DNA of 39,556 nucleotides, taken from the NCBI RefSeq assembly GCF_018588585.1, contig NZ_JAEUFG010000034.1:1-39556 (forward strand). The letters run 5' to 3'. Numbering within the stretch: the first letter of the stretch is position 1; each line of letters starts with the position of its first letter. Under the pieces are notes generated by a model that was not told the DNA's origin, searched no databases, and saw nothing but the letters and a program-made list of their open reading frames with translations. The translations under genes and the position numbers were made by a program. This stretch comes from Bacillus sp. SM2101 (lineage in GTDB: Bacteria; Bacillota; Bacilli; Bacillales; SM2101). Shown here piece after piece: positions 1 to 8,581 of this stretch.

Positions 1-104
1 TCACCTTCTATAATTGTTTTTACTTTATATGTATGGATATTTGCTATAAAAGGTTGGACTAACATATATAATGTGACTAAAATGGACTGAAGTCTATGTT
101 AATT
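1..104 (-). promoter_or_regulatory. Promoter/leader copy of a collagen-like gene lying left of the window
   Basis: These bases align almost end to end with 779-880, the region immediately upstream of the collagen-like gene at 224-769. Shared blocks include the Shine-Dalgarno segment (TCACCTTCTATAATTG on the plus strand) and GGTTGGACTAACA. A minus-strand gene with a similar leader should therefore start just beyond the left edge. The sigma-K-like -10 seen at 803-811 is less well kept here (one base longer), and a GTATGGATATTT box resembling GerE sites is present at about 32-43. The paralog itself is inferred. Confidence 0.6.
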
Positions 105-174
105 TTGCATTTTCAAATAAGTTCCTATAGTTATCATTATGTAAACTAGAATTGCAAATGGTATTCATTGATAT

Positions 175-206
175 GCAAAAAAGCTGACGTTATAAATCAT
201 CAGCTT
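175..206 (-). terminator. Rho-independent terminator of the collagen-like gene
   Basis: The arms AAGCTGA (181-187) and TCAGCTT (200-206) pair, and on the minus strand the hairpin is followed by a T run. It lies about 18 bases past the stop at 224. Confidence 0.75.
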
Positions 207-223
207 CTGAGATTATCCATTCT

Positions 224-769
224 CTAAGATAATTGGATTACCTGCAGGGAAGGTCGTATAAGCATAACTGATTGTCCCGATGTTGTAGTTAGCAGTTCGG
301 CAGAAATTACATCATTAGCATTTAAAGTTCGAATAGTGGTTCTTGATAATGGAAGATTTATAACAACCTGATTAGAATCGGTTACAAATAACTGTGTATC
401 CATCTGTATTACATCATTAATTGTTATTCCAACGTTAAAATCAAGGGAAGCAATATCTGTAAAATCAGTTGCATTCACAGTAAATGAAATTTCATAGTCT
501 CCGCTATTTTGCACAGTGATGGAACCATCACCAGGATTAAGAGTTGTCATATTAAAAGGACCTGGCATATTATATCCGCCTGGTGGAACAATTGGTTCCT
601 GATCATCTTGTGAAAATGGATCTTGATCGTCTCTTAAAACACCATATGATAAGATACTTGGTGGTCCTGGTGGTCCTGGTGGTCCCTGTGGTCCCTGTTT
701 CCCCGGTGGTCCCTGTGGTCCTGGTGGTGGTGGTGGAACAACTCTACATTTACAATCTTTATCTTTCAT
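224..769 (-). CDS. Collagen-like spore-surface (BclA-type) protein
   Basis: The protein has 181 residues. After a short Cys-containing, Pro-rich start it has about seven Gly-X-Y triplets (residues 17-37), then a roughly 140-residue beta-rich domain ending in SLQVIQLS. That ending resembles the C1q/TNF-like C-terminal domain of BclA-family exosporium glycoproteins. The collagen stretch is very short for the family and the classical N-terminal exosporium leader is not obvious. The ATG has a good ribosome site (AAGGTGAG, 8-9 bases upstream), and a sigma-K-like promoter lies at 803-831, so expression late in the mother cell is likely. The copied promoter at the left edge suggests tandem paralogs. 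Family assignment is fairly secure; location on the exosporium is inferred. Confidence 0.8.
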   Translation of the reverse strand: MKDKDCKCRVVPPPPPGPQGPPGKQGPQGPPGPPGPPSILSYGVLRDDQDPFSQDDQEPIVPPGGYNMPGPFNMTTLNPGDGSITVQNSGDYEISFTVNATDFTDIASLDFNVGITINDVIQMDTQLFVTDSNQVVINLPLSRTTIRTLNANDVISAELLTTTSGQSVMLIRPSLQVIQLS

Positions 770-802
770 TAGTAAAACTCACCTTCTATAATTGTTTTAC
801 TT

Positions 803-831
803 TATATTATGGTTATTTTCAATAGAAGGTT
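803..831 (-). promoter_or_regulatory. Sigma-K-like promoter of the collagen-like gene
   Basis: On the minus strand, CATAATATA (803-811) fits CATANNNTA, and AACC (828-831) supplies the -35 AC element 16 bases upstream. The call rests on consensus matching only. Confidence 0.5.
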
Positions 832-1247
832 GGACTAACAAATATAACGTGATTAAAATGTGCTGAAGCCCTTATTAATTGAACAAATCCCTTGCTTGTT
901 CGGGGTTATCATTATTATCAAATTCCCTCCAGGGTATAAGATTTTACAACCTTAGAAGTAAAGTTTTTACTCCATAAACTCTCGTCAGCTTGATTCCAAT
1001 TATTTCAAAAAAATGACGATTAACTCAATCTTTTTTTCACAAAAAAAGGCTGCTTACCATATTAGAGATAAGCACACGATAGGCGATCAACCAGTACATT
1101 TCTGGTTATTAACAGTTATTAATTTTAAGGTATCCGGGATGGCGCTTACTATATTCTTGGCCATTTTGTTGAATAATATTTTCAAATCTAATAGTTATGC
1201 TATACTTATCTATTTTGATGAACAAAGGTTAGGGAAAGCTCCTTGTT
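832..1247. other. Intergenic stretch with a frameshifted gene remnant
   Basis: No intact gene is seen. On the minus strand, two overlapping frames between about 875 and 1010 read like one short coding tail (ending in ARDLFN plus two stops) broken by a frameshift. An 80-codon plus-strand frame from 1013 has no ribosome site or recognisable features and was not called. Confidence 0.3.
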
Positions 1248-1628
1248 TTAATTGAGTTTGTTTACCAACACAATATCCATTACAATAAATGCAATTGCTG
1301 AAAAGGCACAGGCATAAATACGGAATTTCTTATCACTAATCCTCCATAACACCAACGACGCTATTGTAAAGAATATTATCCAAGCCTCTATTTCTTGAAT
1401 TCTGCTTTGGTTTCGATATATCACCAATACATCTTTATTATCTCCCTCAATAGTTTCCATATATATTTGCTTTCCATACCAACTATAATTAGTAATTTGA
1501 TAGCTTGATGTTTGTTCAATATACTCAATATTTTTATACCCTAAAGGAGGCAAATAAATAGAAAAACTCCCCAATAACACCCCAAAAATAAATAATAAAA
1601 TATATGATAATCCTTTTTTTTCTTCCAA
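1248..1628 (-). CDS. Small membrane protein of unknown function
   Basis: The protein has 126 residues and I do not recognise the family. One hydrophobic segment lies at residues 7-28 and two more at about 83-97 and 101-121, with a polar, Tyr-rich segment between that would face outside if the N-terminus is inside. The start is TTG with a near-perfect ribosome site (AGGAGGAG, 7 bases upstream), which makes translation credible. No partner gene is adjacent: the collagen-like gene is downstream on the same strand but separated by its own promoter. Function cannot be inferred. Confidence 0.65.
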   Translation of the reverse strand: MEEKKGLSYILLFIFGVLLGSFSIYLPPLGYKNIEYIEQTSSYQITNYSWYGKQIYMETIEGDNKDVLVIYRNQSRIQEIEAWIIFFTIASLVLWRISDKKFRIYACAFSAIAFIVMDIVLVNKLN

Positions 1629-1915
1629 TAAACTTCTCCTCCTAACGAACTCATCTATCTAAATTCATAAGTTAAAATTATGTAACCCAATATCACTTGT
1701 ATTTGCTTCTTTGGTTGGTTTATTTCATTTTATTCCTTATCTTTTGTTAAAAGATAGATTACCGATTGATGAGGTCTTGAGAATCTTTCGTTGATAAACA
1801 TCCTTTATAAAAGCCGATGTTAGATCATCGCGCCATATCGTTGAACAACACATTGATAGTTGTGGGAAATTACTATCTTAATAATTACTACCACTTCACA
1901 GGAGTTTTAGTTGAA

Positions 1916-2197
1916 TTATTTAGATATTTTAAGATGTATATTCATAAGTTTTGAAATATCTATTGGACTACTATGTCCTTGAGGTAAGAGCATTGGTGTC
2001 ATCGAAAAGTAGTAGTCGTTATATTTTGGGTTCTGCGCTACTCTAACACACACATAAAATTTGGTTTTTTCACCACTCATTATCATTAATGAAGATCCTT
2101 CTATAGGCTCTATCCAAAAAGATAAATCACTAGTTTGTACTATCTTATCAAATGGACTAAATACTTGCTGTGGTAATTGTCCGTTCGGCCAGGATAC
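1916..2197 (-). pseudogene. Startless remnant of an unknown gene
   Basis: An open frame of 93 codons runs directly from an upstream in-frame TAA (2198-2200) to a stop at 1916-1918 with no usable start near its beginning. The translation is protein-like (Trp, Pro and Tyr rich, e.g. SWPNGQLPQQ and PMLLPQGHSSP). Neighbouring frames upstream (to about 2280) also read like coding sequence interrupted by stops, so this looks like the 3-prime part of a decayed gene. No family recognised. Confidence 0.4.
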
Positions 2198-2307
2198 TTA
2201 TAATCATGACCAAGTTTTAAATTAAACAGCCCGTAACAAAATCACCAAAGTACAAATTCCATATTTCACCTACACCTTACCATTAGAACGCCACCCATAA
2301 GATGAGT

Positions 2308-2774
2308 TTACCTACTTATTTTTATAGCTTCATATTCCTTAATGATTTTGTGAAAAGTGTTTTTCTTTAAGTTCAACAGTTTCATAAAGGATACTGCTGT
2401 TATTTCATTCCTCTTCCATCTAGAGTAGTTTTCTAGAATGATAGCCTTTTGTTCTTCACTCAATGATACATAATTAATGGTTGGACGTCCCAAGATACCT
2501 TTTTCTCTAGCAATGGCAATTCCTTCAGCTTGACGCTGCCGAATTTTCTTTCGTTCAGTCTCAGCAACATACGATACAAGCTCAAGAACTGATCCTCCAT
2601 TAACTTCCCCATATCCCCCATTTCTTTAAACTTACGACTGTCAAACAAGGATTGATTTTCAAGGATGATAATATCTGCATTCAACTCACGCGTTATGTAC
2701 TTCCATTCGCCTATTATTCCATCGTAATTACGCCCAAGTCGATCGAGTGCATCTATGTATACTTTTATAAACAT
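2308..2774 (-). pseudogene. Truncated, frameshifted serine resolvase (Tn3-type)
   Basis: Two overlapping frames form one resolvase. The first (from 2774) carries DALDRLGRNYDGII and KLMEDQFLSL, typical of the resolvase catalytic domain after the active-site region. The second carries VSYVAETERKKIRQRQAEG and GRPTINYVSLSEEQ, the long helix plus the C-terminal helix-turn-helix. They join by a loss of one base near 2578-2582. The first 60-70 residues, including the catalytic Ser motif, are missing, and the apparent start lies inside a long inverted repeat (2765-2823). It cannot encode an active recombinase. It is probably a leftover of a Tn3-family transposon; no transposase is visible beside it. 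Confidence 0.85.
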
Positions 2775-2823
2775 ACAAATCTACCCTTCTCTAATATTAA
2801 AGGGTAGGCTTGTATGTTTATAA
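2765..2823. repeat. 24-bp inverted repeat at the broken 5-prime end of the resolvase
   Basis: Arms 2765-2788 and 2800-2823 pair with two mismatches around an 11-base spacer, and the left arm contains the apparent resolvase start codon. It could be a transposon end, a res-like site or a rearrangement product. Confidence 0.7.
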
Positions 2824-3140
2824 GTTTATCTTTATCAGTTATTAATAAATATCAACAAAACATTAAACTTTTATCTAATGCTCTACTCCTCTACTTCTTA
2901 TTTTCTGTTTTAAGACTTGAGTAGTAGTAGTATCCGTATGAATATTTACTTTTTTAATATGACAACCAGATTCGAGCAACCACTCTCACCTGACAGAGTT
3001 CTTTTTTTGAAAATTCATCCTCAAACTATTAATAATCAGTTATTATTGTGTAGCGATATAGATCATATTTAATTTCCCTAGAATTTTTATATAATCTTCA
3101 TCTGTGTATTTTTTTCTTTGATATTTTGATGGGAATTTCT
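2824..3140. other. Intergenic stretch, no convincing gene
   Basis: On the minus strand a startless frame of about 37 codons ends at 2875-2877 and includes WLLESGCHIKKV. It may be another decayed tail, but nothing supports a gene. No clear terminator for the repeat-protein gene ending at 3141 was found. Confidence 0.3.
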
Positions 3141-3635
3141 TTAATAGATGCGGTATACTGGTGGAATACCCTGCCATGGGGCGTGCATTCCACCTCCTGG
3201 CATTCCACCTCCTGGCATTCCACCTCCTGACATTCCGCCTCCTGACATTCCGCCTCCTGGCATTCCGCCTCCTGGCATTCCGCCTCCTGGCATTCCGCCT
3301 CCTGGCATTCCACCTCCTGGCATTCCACCTCCTGGCATTCCGCCTCCTGGCATTCCACCTCCTGGCATTCCACCTCCTGGCATTCCGCCTCCTGGCATTC
3401 CGCCTCCTGGCATTCCGCCTCCTGGCATTCCGCCTCCTGGCATTCCGCCTCCAAAGATTCCATCACCTCCAAAGATTCCTCCACCTCCTGGTAACATCGG
3501 AGGCCAAGGCATTTGTGGCATTTGTGACATTGGTTGCATTTGTTCCATTGGATACACTATTTCCACGCCTGGCTGGTAGGGTGTGCCCGGGTAACTAGTG
3601 CCATAACGTAGTTGGTGTACATCAAAACAATTCAT
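3141..3635 (-). CDS. GGGM(P/S) pentapeptide-repeat, glycine-rich putative spore-coat protein
   Basis: The protein has 164 residues. The start is the ATG of MNCFDVHQLRYG, because AAAGGAG lies 8 bases before it; an upstream in-frame ATG has no such site. The N-terminal 50 residues are Pro/Met/Gln rich, then come 17 copies of GGGMP (two are GGGMS), then a short tail (HAPWQGIPPVYRIY). The body is encoded by a nearly perfect 15-bp minisatellite. No signal peptide or membrane segment is seen. A sigma-K-like promoter (3678-3704) and a GerE-like box (3703-3714) point to late mother-cell expression, as for coat or exosporium proteins. The coat role is inferred from promoter and composition, not homology. 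Confidence 0.75.
   Translation of the reverse strand: MNCFDVHQLRYGTSYPGTPYQPGVEIVYPMEQMQPMSQMPQMPWPPMLPGGGGIFGGDGIFGGGMPGGGMPGGGMPGGGMPGGGMPGGGMPGGGMPGGGMPGGGMPGGGMPGGGMPGGGMPGGGMPGGGMSGGGMSGGGMPGGGMPGGGMHAPWQGIPPVYRIY
3186..3455. repeat. 15-bp coding minisatellite, 18 units
   Basis: The unit CATTCCRCCTCCTGG is repeated 18 times, the last partly diverged. Variants are confined to R (A or G) and GG to GA in two adjacent units, the latter turning Pro into Ser. Unit length is a multiple of three, so copy-number change keeps the frame. Confidence 0.95.
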
Positions 3636-3677
3636 ACAATCGACTCCTTTACAGTTATATAGATTATAATCTCGATT

Positions 3678-3714
3678 TAATATATGCACTTTAACTAATT
3701 GTGTATGGGTATTT
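3678..3714 (-). promoter_or_regulatory. Sigma-K-like promoter with GerE-like box
   Basis: On the minus strand CATATATTA (3678-3686) fits the -10, with an AC -35 (3703-3704) 16 bases upstream. On the plus strand GTATGGGTATTT (3703-3714) fits the GerE consensus RWWTRGGYNNYY exactly and overlaps the -35. A closely similar block lies upstream of the gene at 8582-8842. Confidence 0.6.
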
Positions 3715-3874
3715 GTCCACCTAGATGGATTATATTCCTATATATATCTAAAAATAGTTCGTATCTTCTGAGGGTTAAAGAACATATAGCTAAAGGTTAA
3801 AAAGACACATCCTTCTTATGTTCAGCTATCGTATGTACAACTATTTCCATAAATCGACTAATTAGAACTTATAA

Positions 3875-4093
3875 CTATTCAAATCATCTTGTATATTCTT
3901 TTGCATAGAAGTAAAGTTTTCAGAAGGCGCACTAAAAAATATTGAAATTAAACAAGCTGTAAGTGACCATCATGATATTGATGAAAGAAGGGCTAATGGA
4001 AGTATTCAAAAACTAGATAACGCAACTACGCCAAGTGTAGGTGGCTACATTCTATTTGAAGAAAATGGAGAGGTGTATAATCCAGAAAATTGA
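3875..4093 (+). pseudogene. Startless remnant of an unknown gene
   Basis: The open frame has 72 codons, bounded upstream by TAA (3872-3874) and lacking a start with a ribosome site. The second half is well-formed protein sequence, with DHHDIDERRANGSIQKLDN followed by TPSVGGYILFEENGEVYN. It looks like the C-terminal part of a lost gene; family not recognised. Confidence 0.35.
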
Positions 4094-4419
4094 AGTGATA
4101 GCTGAATGAATTCATATCAAGTCAGTAATACAGTTAAACTAAGGGCTATATTTATAAACATTTATTTTAACAATTTTTCCACTTTATAGTATTATATATT
4201 AACCATACCTCTCTATTAGTGTAAAATCAAATACCCTTAAAGCAGAGATATAGTTATACCTGAGGAATTTAAAAACGCTGCATTCACATATAAAATTAGC
4301 AATTTTTCATTCTTAGGGTATTTTTTTCTTAATATAACAACTATTTTATGAAATTCTATAATAACAATACTCATACCCACGAGAGCATTAAAAAAGGCTG
4401 AAAACAACAAAAAATGAAT

Positions 4420-4451
4420 GAGTTTGTACTATATGTAGTACTCACTCTTTT
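4420..4451 (+). terminator. Hairpin terminator
   Basis: GAGT..GTACTA (4420-4431) pairs with TAGTAC..ACTC (4436-4447), followed by TTTTATTT. A T run also follows on the other strand. It would end transcription from the remnant at 3875-4093. Confidence 0.5.
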
Positions 4452-4768
4452 ATTTAAGTAACTTCTTCTTGACGGTGTTCTTTTTTCATTTGTTAAAAAT
4501 TTAATGATTACTGAAACATACAAAATTGTTATTTATATCTACTCATAAGGTCAATATAATTAGCTTTGTACCTAACTACACCTTCTCATGAAATCTGGCT
4601 TAACTTCTCAAACTTTATATAAAACCCTTCATTTATACAAATGAAATATGTCACTTTTAGAAAATCATATCATACATTAAAATAGTCTTTTTACACACAA
4701 AATATTAATAATATCTGATAACCGTATTAATAAATGAAAGTAAATTTATGAAAGGGAGAAAAATTACA

Positions 4769-6565
4769 ATGCCAAGCCATTATCTTGATCACCATTTTTC
4801 GGATGAAAGTCTACAAAATCAAATTATCGGAGGGAAATTAAATGAAAATATAATCTCTTCGAATAAAAGAGACTCTATGTCAAGTCCTGATGAATCTTAC
4901 ATCCGGCAATCTGATGGTAAATTTCATGCGATTGTTCGCCAAAAAGGTACAGATTCTCCTATTAAAGGAGCAACAGTAACAATTAGCCCTTTGGAGATAG
5001 AAGGAGATACTACACGGCAAACAAGTGAAACTGCATTACAAACAAATGAATTTGGAAAAACCAATGTTATCACATTAGTTGCTCCACCGAAAGAATATAG
5101 TCTACAACCTACAGGTGCAAAACCCTATTCTGAATATATTGTAAACATTAAAGCACCTGGATACGTACCTATAGAAATTTATGGTGCACAAATTTATGGA
5201 GATACAACTGCAATTCAAAAAATTGAACTTACTCCTGTAAGCGATACAGATAGTCGTCAACCTCAATCTGAAAGAATCGATATTCCTGCCCCGACCTTAT
5301 CGGGAGAATACCCACAACAAGAACCTCAATCGCACAATCCAGGTCAAAATCTCAAAAGTGAAATTGTTCATATACCTGATTTTATCACTGTCCATGATGG
5401 ACACCCTGAGACTGCCGCATATAAACATAGAGTGAGGTTTACAGACTATATCAAAAATGTAGCTGCTAGTGAAATTTATCCCAGTTGGCCAAAGGAATGC
5501 CTTAGGGCCAATATTCTGTGCATCCTTTCATTTACATTAAACAAATTACACAACAATCATTATCGCTCAAAGGGCTTGGGTTTTGATATAACTTCTTCCA
5601 CTCAATTTGATCATAAGTATATACATGGAAGAAATACTTTTGATGAAACTGATAATGTAGTCGACGAATTAATTGGTAAATATATTTCCAAACCCAATAA
5701 ATATGAACCCTTCTTAGCTCAATACTGTCAAGGACCAGGTGGTACTAATTGTCAACATGGCGGACTTAGTCAGTGGGGTAGCAAAATTCTCGCAGACCAA
5801 GGAAAAACTCATTTAGAAATCCTATTTCATTATTTTATAGAAGTAGAGATTCGCTTTGTTGAAGATTTAACTACAATTAAACCTTACCCAGGACAAAATC
5901 TAGTCACTGGAAGCACAGGAATCCATGTAAAAAGAATACAACGATATTTGAATGTAATATCAAAAAAGTATCCAGAGATCCCTACATTAATTGTAGATGG
6001 ACTATTTGAACAACAAACAAAAATTTCAGTTATAGCTTTTCAGAAAATACATTCTTTAGCTGAAAGTGGAATTGTAGACAATTATACTTGGATTAAAATT
6101 ACTGACATTTATATATATGTGATCAACCTTCCGGATGTATATCCTGTATTAAAAATTGGCAGCAGCGGAGAAATGGTCAAAAAACTACAAGGCTTATTGA
6201 ACAAAGCTGGATTTAATGTAGGTGAAGAAGACGGCTCTTTTGGAACGAATACGGAAACTACAGTAAAAGAGTTTCAAGAAGCGAAAGGTCTTCCGGCTGA
6301 TGGAATTGTAGGAAGGCAGACCTGGGATGCTCTTGAAAGATCGATTCTTCCTGGTCAATCTCGAACTTATCTACCCTCACTTACAGATTCTAGAACTTTA
6401 AGTTCGGCAAGCACGTATCATAATAATAATAGCTACAAACGGAAATATCCCTATTTCACTGGTAGACAACCAGGCTATTATACACCTTATGTTTCACCAG
6501 GCTCTGGCTTACCATCCGAGGTACCAGATCATAGAACAAGATCAACATTGAGGAAAAATTATTAG
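4769..6565 (+). CDS. SpoIID-like / peptidoglycan-binding protein with carboxypeptidase-regulatory-like domain
   Basis: The protein has 598 residues from the ATG of MPSHYLDHH, chosen because AAGGGAG lies about 10 bases upstream; an ATG 21 bases earlier has none. Domains in order: a CarboxypepD_reg-like beta domain (about 45-155), a linker, a SpoIID-like domain (about 205-360, with VAASEIYPSWPKE, whose Glu matches the catalytic Glu position of SpoIID, and GGLSQWG), then two PG_binding_1 repeats (about 370-445 and 455-525) and a Tyr/Ser/Pro-rich tail. No signal peptide is seen, consistent with mother-cell production and action on spore cortex or coat. SpoIID is a glycan-strand hydrolase; activity here is inferred. 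A shorter paralog follows at 6735. Confidence 0.8.
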   Translation: MPSHYLDHHFSDESLQNQIIGGKLNENIISSNKRDSMSSPDESYIRQSDGKFHAIVRQKGTDSPIKGATVTISPLEIEGDTTRQTSETALQTNEFGKTNVITLVAPPKEYSLQPTGAKPYSEYIVNIKAPGYVPIEIYGAQIYGDTTAIQKIELTPVSDTDSRQPQSERIDIPAPTLSGEYPQQEPQSHNPGQNLKSEIVHIPDFITVHDGHPETAAYKHRVRFTDYIKNVAASEIYPSWPKECLRANILCILSFTLNKLHNNHYRSKGLGFDITSSTQFDHKYIHGRNTFDETDNVVDELIGKYISKPNKYEPFLAQYCQGPGGTNCQHGGLSQWGSKILADQGKTHLEILFHYFIEVEIRFVEDLTTIKPYPGQNLVTGSTGIHVKRIQRYLNVISKKYPEIPTLIVDGLFEQQTKISVIAFQKIHSLAESGIVDNYTWIKITDIYIYVINLPDVYPVLKIGSSGEMVKKLQGLLNKAGFNVGEEDGSFGTNTETTVKEFQEAKGLPADGIVGRQTWDALERSILPGQSRTYLPSLTDSRTLSSASTYHNNNSYKRKYPYFTGRQPGYYTPYVSPGSGLPSEVPDHRTRSTLRKNY

Positions 6566-6734
6566 TACAACTTTTATTGTCTATCACTATTGATAATATC
6601 AGGAATAATGCCGTAGAACTGCATAAAAATTCTGATGAAAATGAGTCTTAAATAACCAAACCCAGCAAGTTAATATATATAAAATATGATTTAAATAACC
6701 ACCTACACTGATAAAGGAAAGGAGAAGAATTATA

Positions 6735-7580
6735 TTGTCAAACTACGGTCATTATCTCTATTTTCCACAGAACGTTTTACAAAGTCCATTTTCAAGAAAG
6801 GAATCCTTTAGAAAAACGAACCCCAATGAAGAACTTAGATCAAATTCAAATACAGTTGACCCTTACTTTAGGCAATCTACTGGTAAATTAATTGTTTCAG
6901 TTTATGAGAAGAACACATTAAAGCCTATTAAGGGAGCAGCGGTATCAATAAGCAAAAAGAATAGCCAAATTATTACTATACAACAAACTGATGAATTAGG
7001 TTTAATTAATACTGTTATACTACCTGCACCATCTATGGAATACACATCACTACCTACAACCCCAGATATAACTCCATATTCTGTGTACAACGTAATTGTA
7101 GAATCTCCTGGGTATGTAACAACAATAATCCGTGGAGTACAAATTTTCGCAAATACTACAGCAAAGCAAAAGGTTGAACTCACACCAGTTAGCCAAGTTA
7201 CCGACCCTCAACCTATAATAATTGATATTCCGGAACGTATTTTAATTGCCGGTATGCACCTTCCACATTATCAAAGGTACAGTCCAGAACTTGTGTACCC
7301 ATACATTAACATCCCTGAATTTGTCATTTTACATGTTAGAAACCACAATCAGATAATCAGTTATAAAGTAAGAATCAAAGACTATATCAAAAATATTGCC
7401 TCATGTGAGATTTGTCCCTCCTTGCCTTATAAAATCATTAGAGGTCATGTTTTTTGTATTATTTCTTTTACATTGTATCGAATTTACAATGGGTTCACTA
7501 TTACTAAGTCCAACTGTTTATATTTACATGGACGACATACTTATAAAGAAATTGATGATGTAGTTGATGATATTATTTAA
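6735..7580 (+). CDS. Truncated paralog of the SpoIID-like protein
   Basis: The protein has 281 residues and starts with TTG, preceded by GGAAAGGAGA about 10 bases upstream. It repeats the architecture of the gene before it: a CarboxypepD_reg-like domain (about 45-155) with the same TAKQKVELTPVS ending, then the first half of the SpoIID-like domain with RIKDYIKNIASCEICPS. It stops inside that domain, just after the segment equivalent to DNVVDELI, and lacks the GGLSQWG segment and both peptidoglycan-binding repeats. The presumed catalytic Glu is kept, but the conserved SWP segment has become SLP. No coding continuation was found downstream. It may be decaying, or a non-catalytic coat protein; the strong ribosome site argues that it is still translated. 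Confidence 0.7.
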   Translation: MSNYGHYLYFPQNVLQSPFSRKESFRKTNPNEELRSNSNTVDPYFRQSTGKLIVSVYEKNTLKPIKGAAVSISKKNSQIITIQQTDELGLINTVILPAPSMEYTSLPTTPDITPYSVYNVIVESPGYVTTIIRGVQIFANTTAKQKVELTPVSQVTDPQPIIIDIPERILIAGMHLPHYQRYSPELVYPYINIPEFVILHVRNHNQIISYKVRIKDYIKNIASCEICPSLPYKIIRGHVFCIISFTLYRIYNGFTITKSNCLYLHGRHTYKEIDDVVDDII

Positions 7581-8010
7581 CAAGTACTAACCCGTTATTT
7601 AGTTAACTAGATGTATATCTTACCGTTATTTCTGAAAGTGCCAACAATATTTTTTGGACCCTTTCTACCAGTATTGGTACAACCCTTTTCACTCTCTTTA
7701 AGGATAACTCTTTAAATCATGTTTTTTTAAAACATGATTTAAAGTATATGAACAAGTAACATCGTCCCTCAGAATTTACATAGCTCTCTACTCTATTTTG
7801 TTAATTACAGTGGATGATGTGCTTAAAAAGTTTATGATGTCACTGACATTCTTCATTATCAACTTCCATGATAAACAACTATTCATTTGAATTAACCTTC
7901 AGTTATTCTCTTTAATTAAAAATAGGCCTCTTTACTATTTGTCCCTTAGGTCCAACAATGGATAGTTTATCATAAATTAAAATTGTACAGTTAGAAAGGA
8001 GGTAATTTAA
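7581..8010. other. Intergenic stretch with palindrome and putative late promoter
   Basis: No gene is seen. It contains the perfect palindrome at 7710-7744. Just before the next gene lies CATAAATTA (7971-7979), which fits a sigma-K -10, although the nearest AC is only 14 bases upstream. Confidence 0.45.
7710..7744. repeat. Perfect 16-bp inverted repeat
   Basis: CTTTAAATCATGTTTT (7710-7725) and its exact complement (7729-7744) flank a 3-base loop. No T run follows beyond the stem, so it is a poor Rho-independent terminator. It could be an operator, a transcript-stabilising hairpin or a protein site. Confidence 0.6.
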
Positions 8011-8421
8011 ATGCACCCAAATTACTACTATAATCCTTATAGAATACAAGTTGAACAACAAACAATAGAAGACCATTTACCTCTTCACCAAGGGCACTGT
8101 TTTAAAGCTTTTTGGGGAGGAAGGGAACACACTTTTAGGTTATTAAGTATAACAACTCAAGGTATGGTAAGGGTAATAGAAAACGGATATGTTACTGATA
8201 TTTCTCGCCATGATATAGTTGGTCTTACCTATCTTGGTCCACAATGCCCGTCGGCACCAACTCCTGGTACTGGTGGCCCTGGTCCTGGCACTGGCGGCCC
8301 TGGTCCCGGCACTGGCGGCCCTGGTCCCGGCACTGGCGGCCCTGGTCCCGGCACTGCTCCTGGACCCAATTGCCAATGGGTTGGTATTCCCGGCCTTGGA
8401 GGTACTTGGGTTTGTTGGTAA
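8011..8421 (+). CDS. GTGGPGP-repeat putative spore-surface protein
   Basis: The protein has 136 residues and starts at ATG with a strong AAAGGAGGT ribosome site. The N-terminal 80 residues form a compact, unrecognised domain (His and Tyr rich, with FWGGREHTFRLLSIT). Four GTGGPGP heptads follow, encoded by an almost identical 21-bp unit, then a Cys-containing tail ending in GGTWVCW. No signal peptide or membrane segment is seen. A putative sigma-K -10 (7971-7979) and the surrounding repeat-rich coat-like genes suggest a spore coat or exosporium role. This is by context and composition only. Confidence 0.75.
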   Translation: MHPNYYYNPYRIQVEQQTIEDHLPLHQGHCFKAFWGGREHTFRLLSITTQGMVRVIENGYVTDISRHDIVGLTYLGPQCPSAPTPGTGGPGPGTGGPGPGTGGPGPGTGGPGPGTAPGPNCQWVGIPGLGGTWVCW

Positions 8422-8487
8422 CGGTACTGTTTAAGGAAAAAGCCTTCTCTAAACCCATAATTATTTCCATACCATAAATGATTTATT

Positions 8488-8544
8488 GAATCATGTAGGC
8501 TGAAATCTTTTTAAGACCTTAATGCTGCCTACATGATTCCTTTT
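8488..8544 (+). terminator. Terminator after the GTGGPGP-repeat gene
   Basis: GAATCATGTAGGC (8488-8500) pairs perfectly with 8527-8539 across a 26-base loop, followed by CTTTT. It can also serve the convergent gene at 8582. Confidence 0.7.
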
Positions 8545-8581
8545 ATAAAAGAATCTTCTTTATTAATAGGGGAGTACTAAA

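Larger units (their letters stand above)
3715..4768. other. About 1 kb without an intact gene
   Basis: This AT-rich stretch contains one startless coding-like remnant (3875-4093) and a hairpin with T run (4420-4451). The last 300 bases before the gene at 4769 are very AT rich; no sigma-K-like -10 with a proper -35 was found there. Confidence 0.5.

Noticed and set aside
583-825. 80-codon plus-strand frame opposite the collagen-like gene.
   Set aside because: It is antisense to the Gly-X-Y repeat, has Val/Leu-rich low-complexity sequence and no ribosome site.
1013-1255. 80-codon plus-strand frame.
   Set aside because: No ribosome site, no protein-like features, and partly antisense to a coding remnant.
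3186-3455. Possible CRISPR array.
   Set aside because: The units are directly adjacent with no spacers and lie inside a coding frame.
3098-3598. Other long open frames over the GGGMP repeat (minus ECQEA-type frame and two plus-strand frames).
   Set aside because: They arise from the stop-free 15-bp repeat read in other frames; only the 3141-3635 frame has a ribosome site and a late promoter.
6902-7183. 93-codon minus-strand frame.
   Set aside because: Antisense to the well-supported SpoIID-like paralog.
8143-8477. Several frames on both strands over the GTGGPGP repeat.
   Set aside because: Shadows of a 21-bp coding repeat; they lack start signals.
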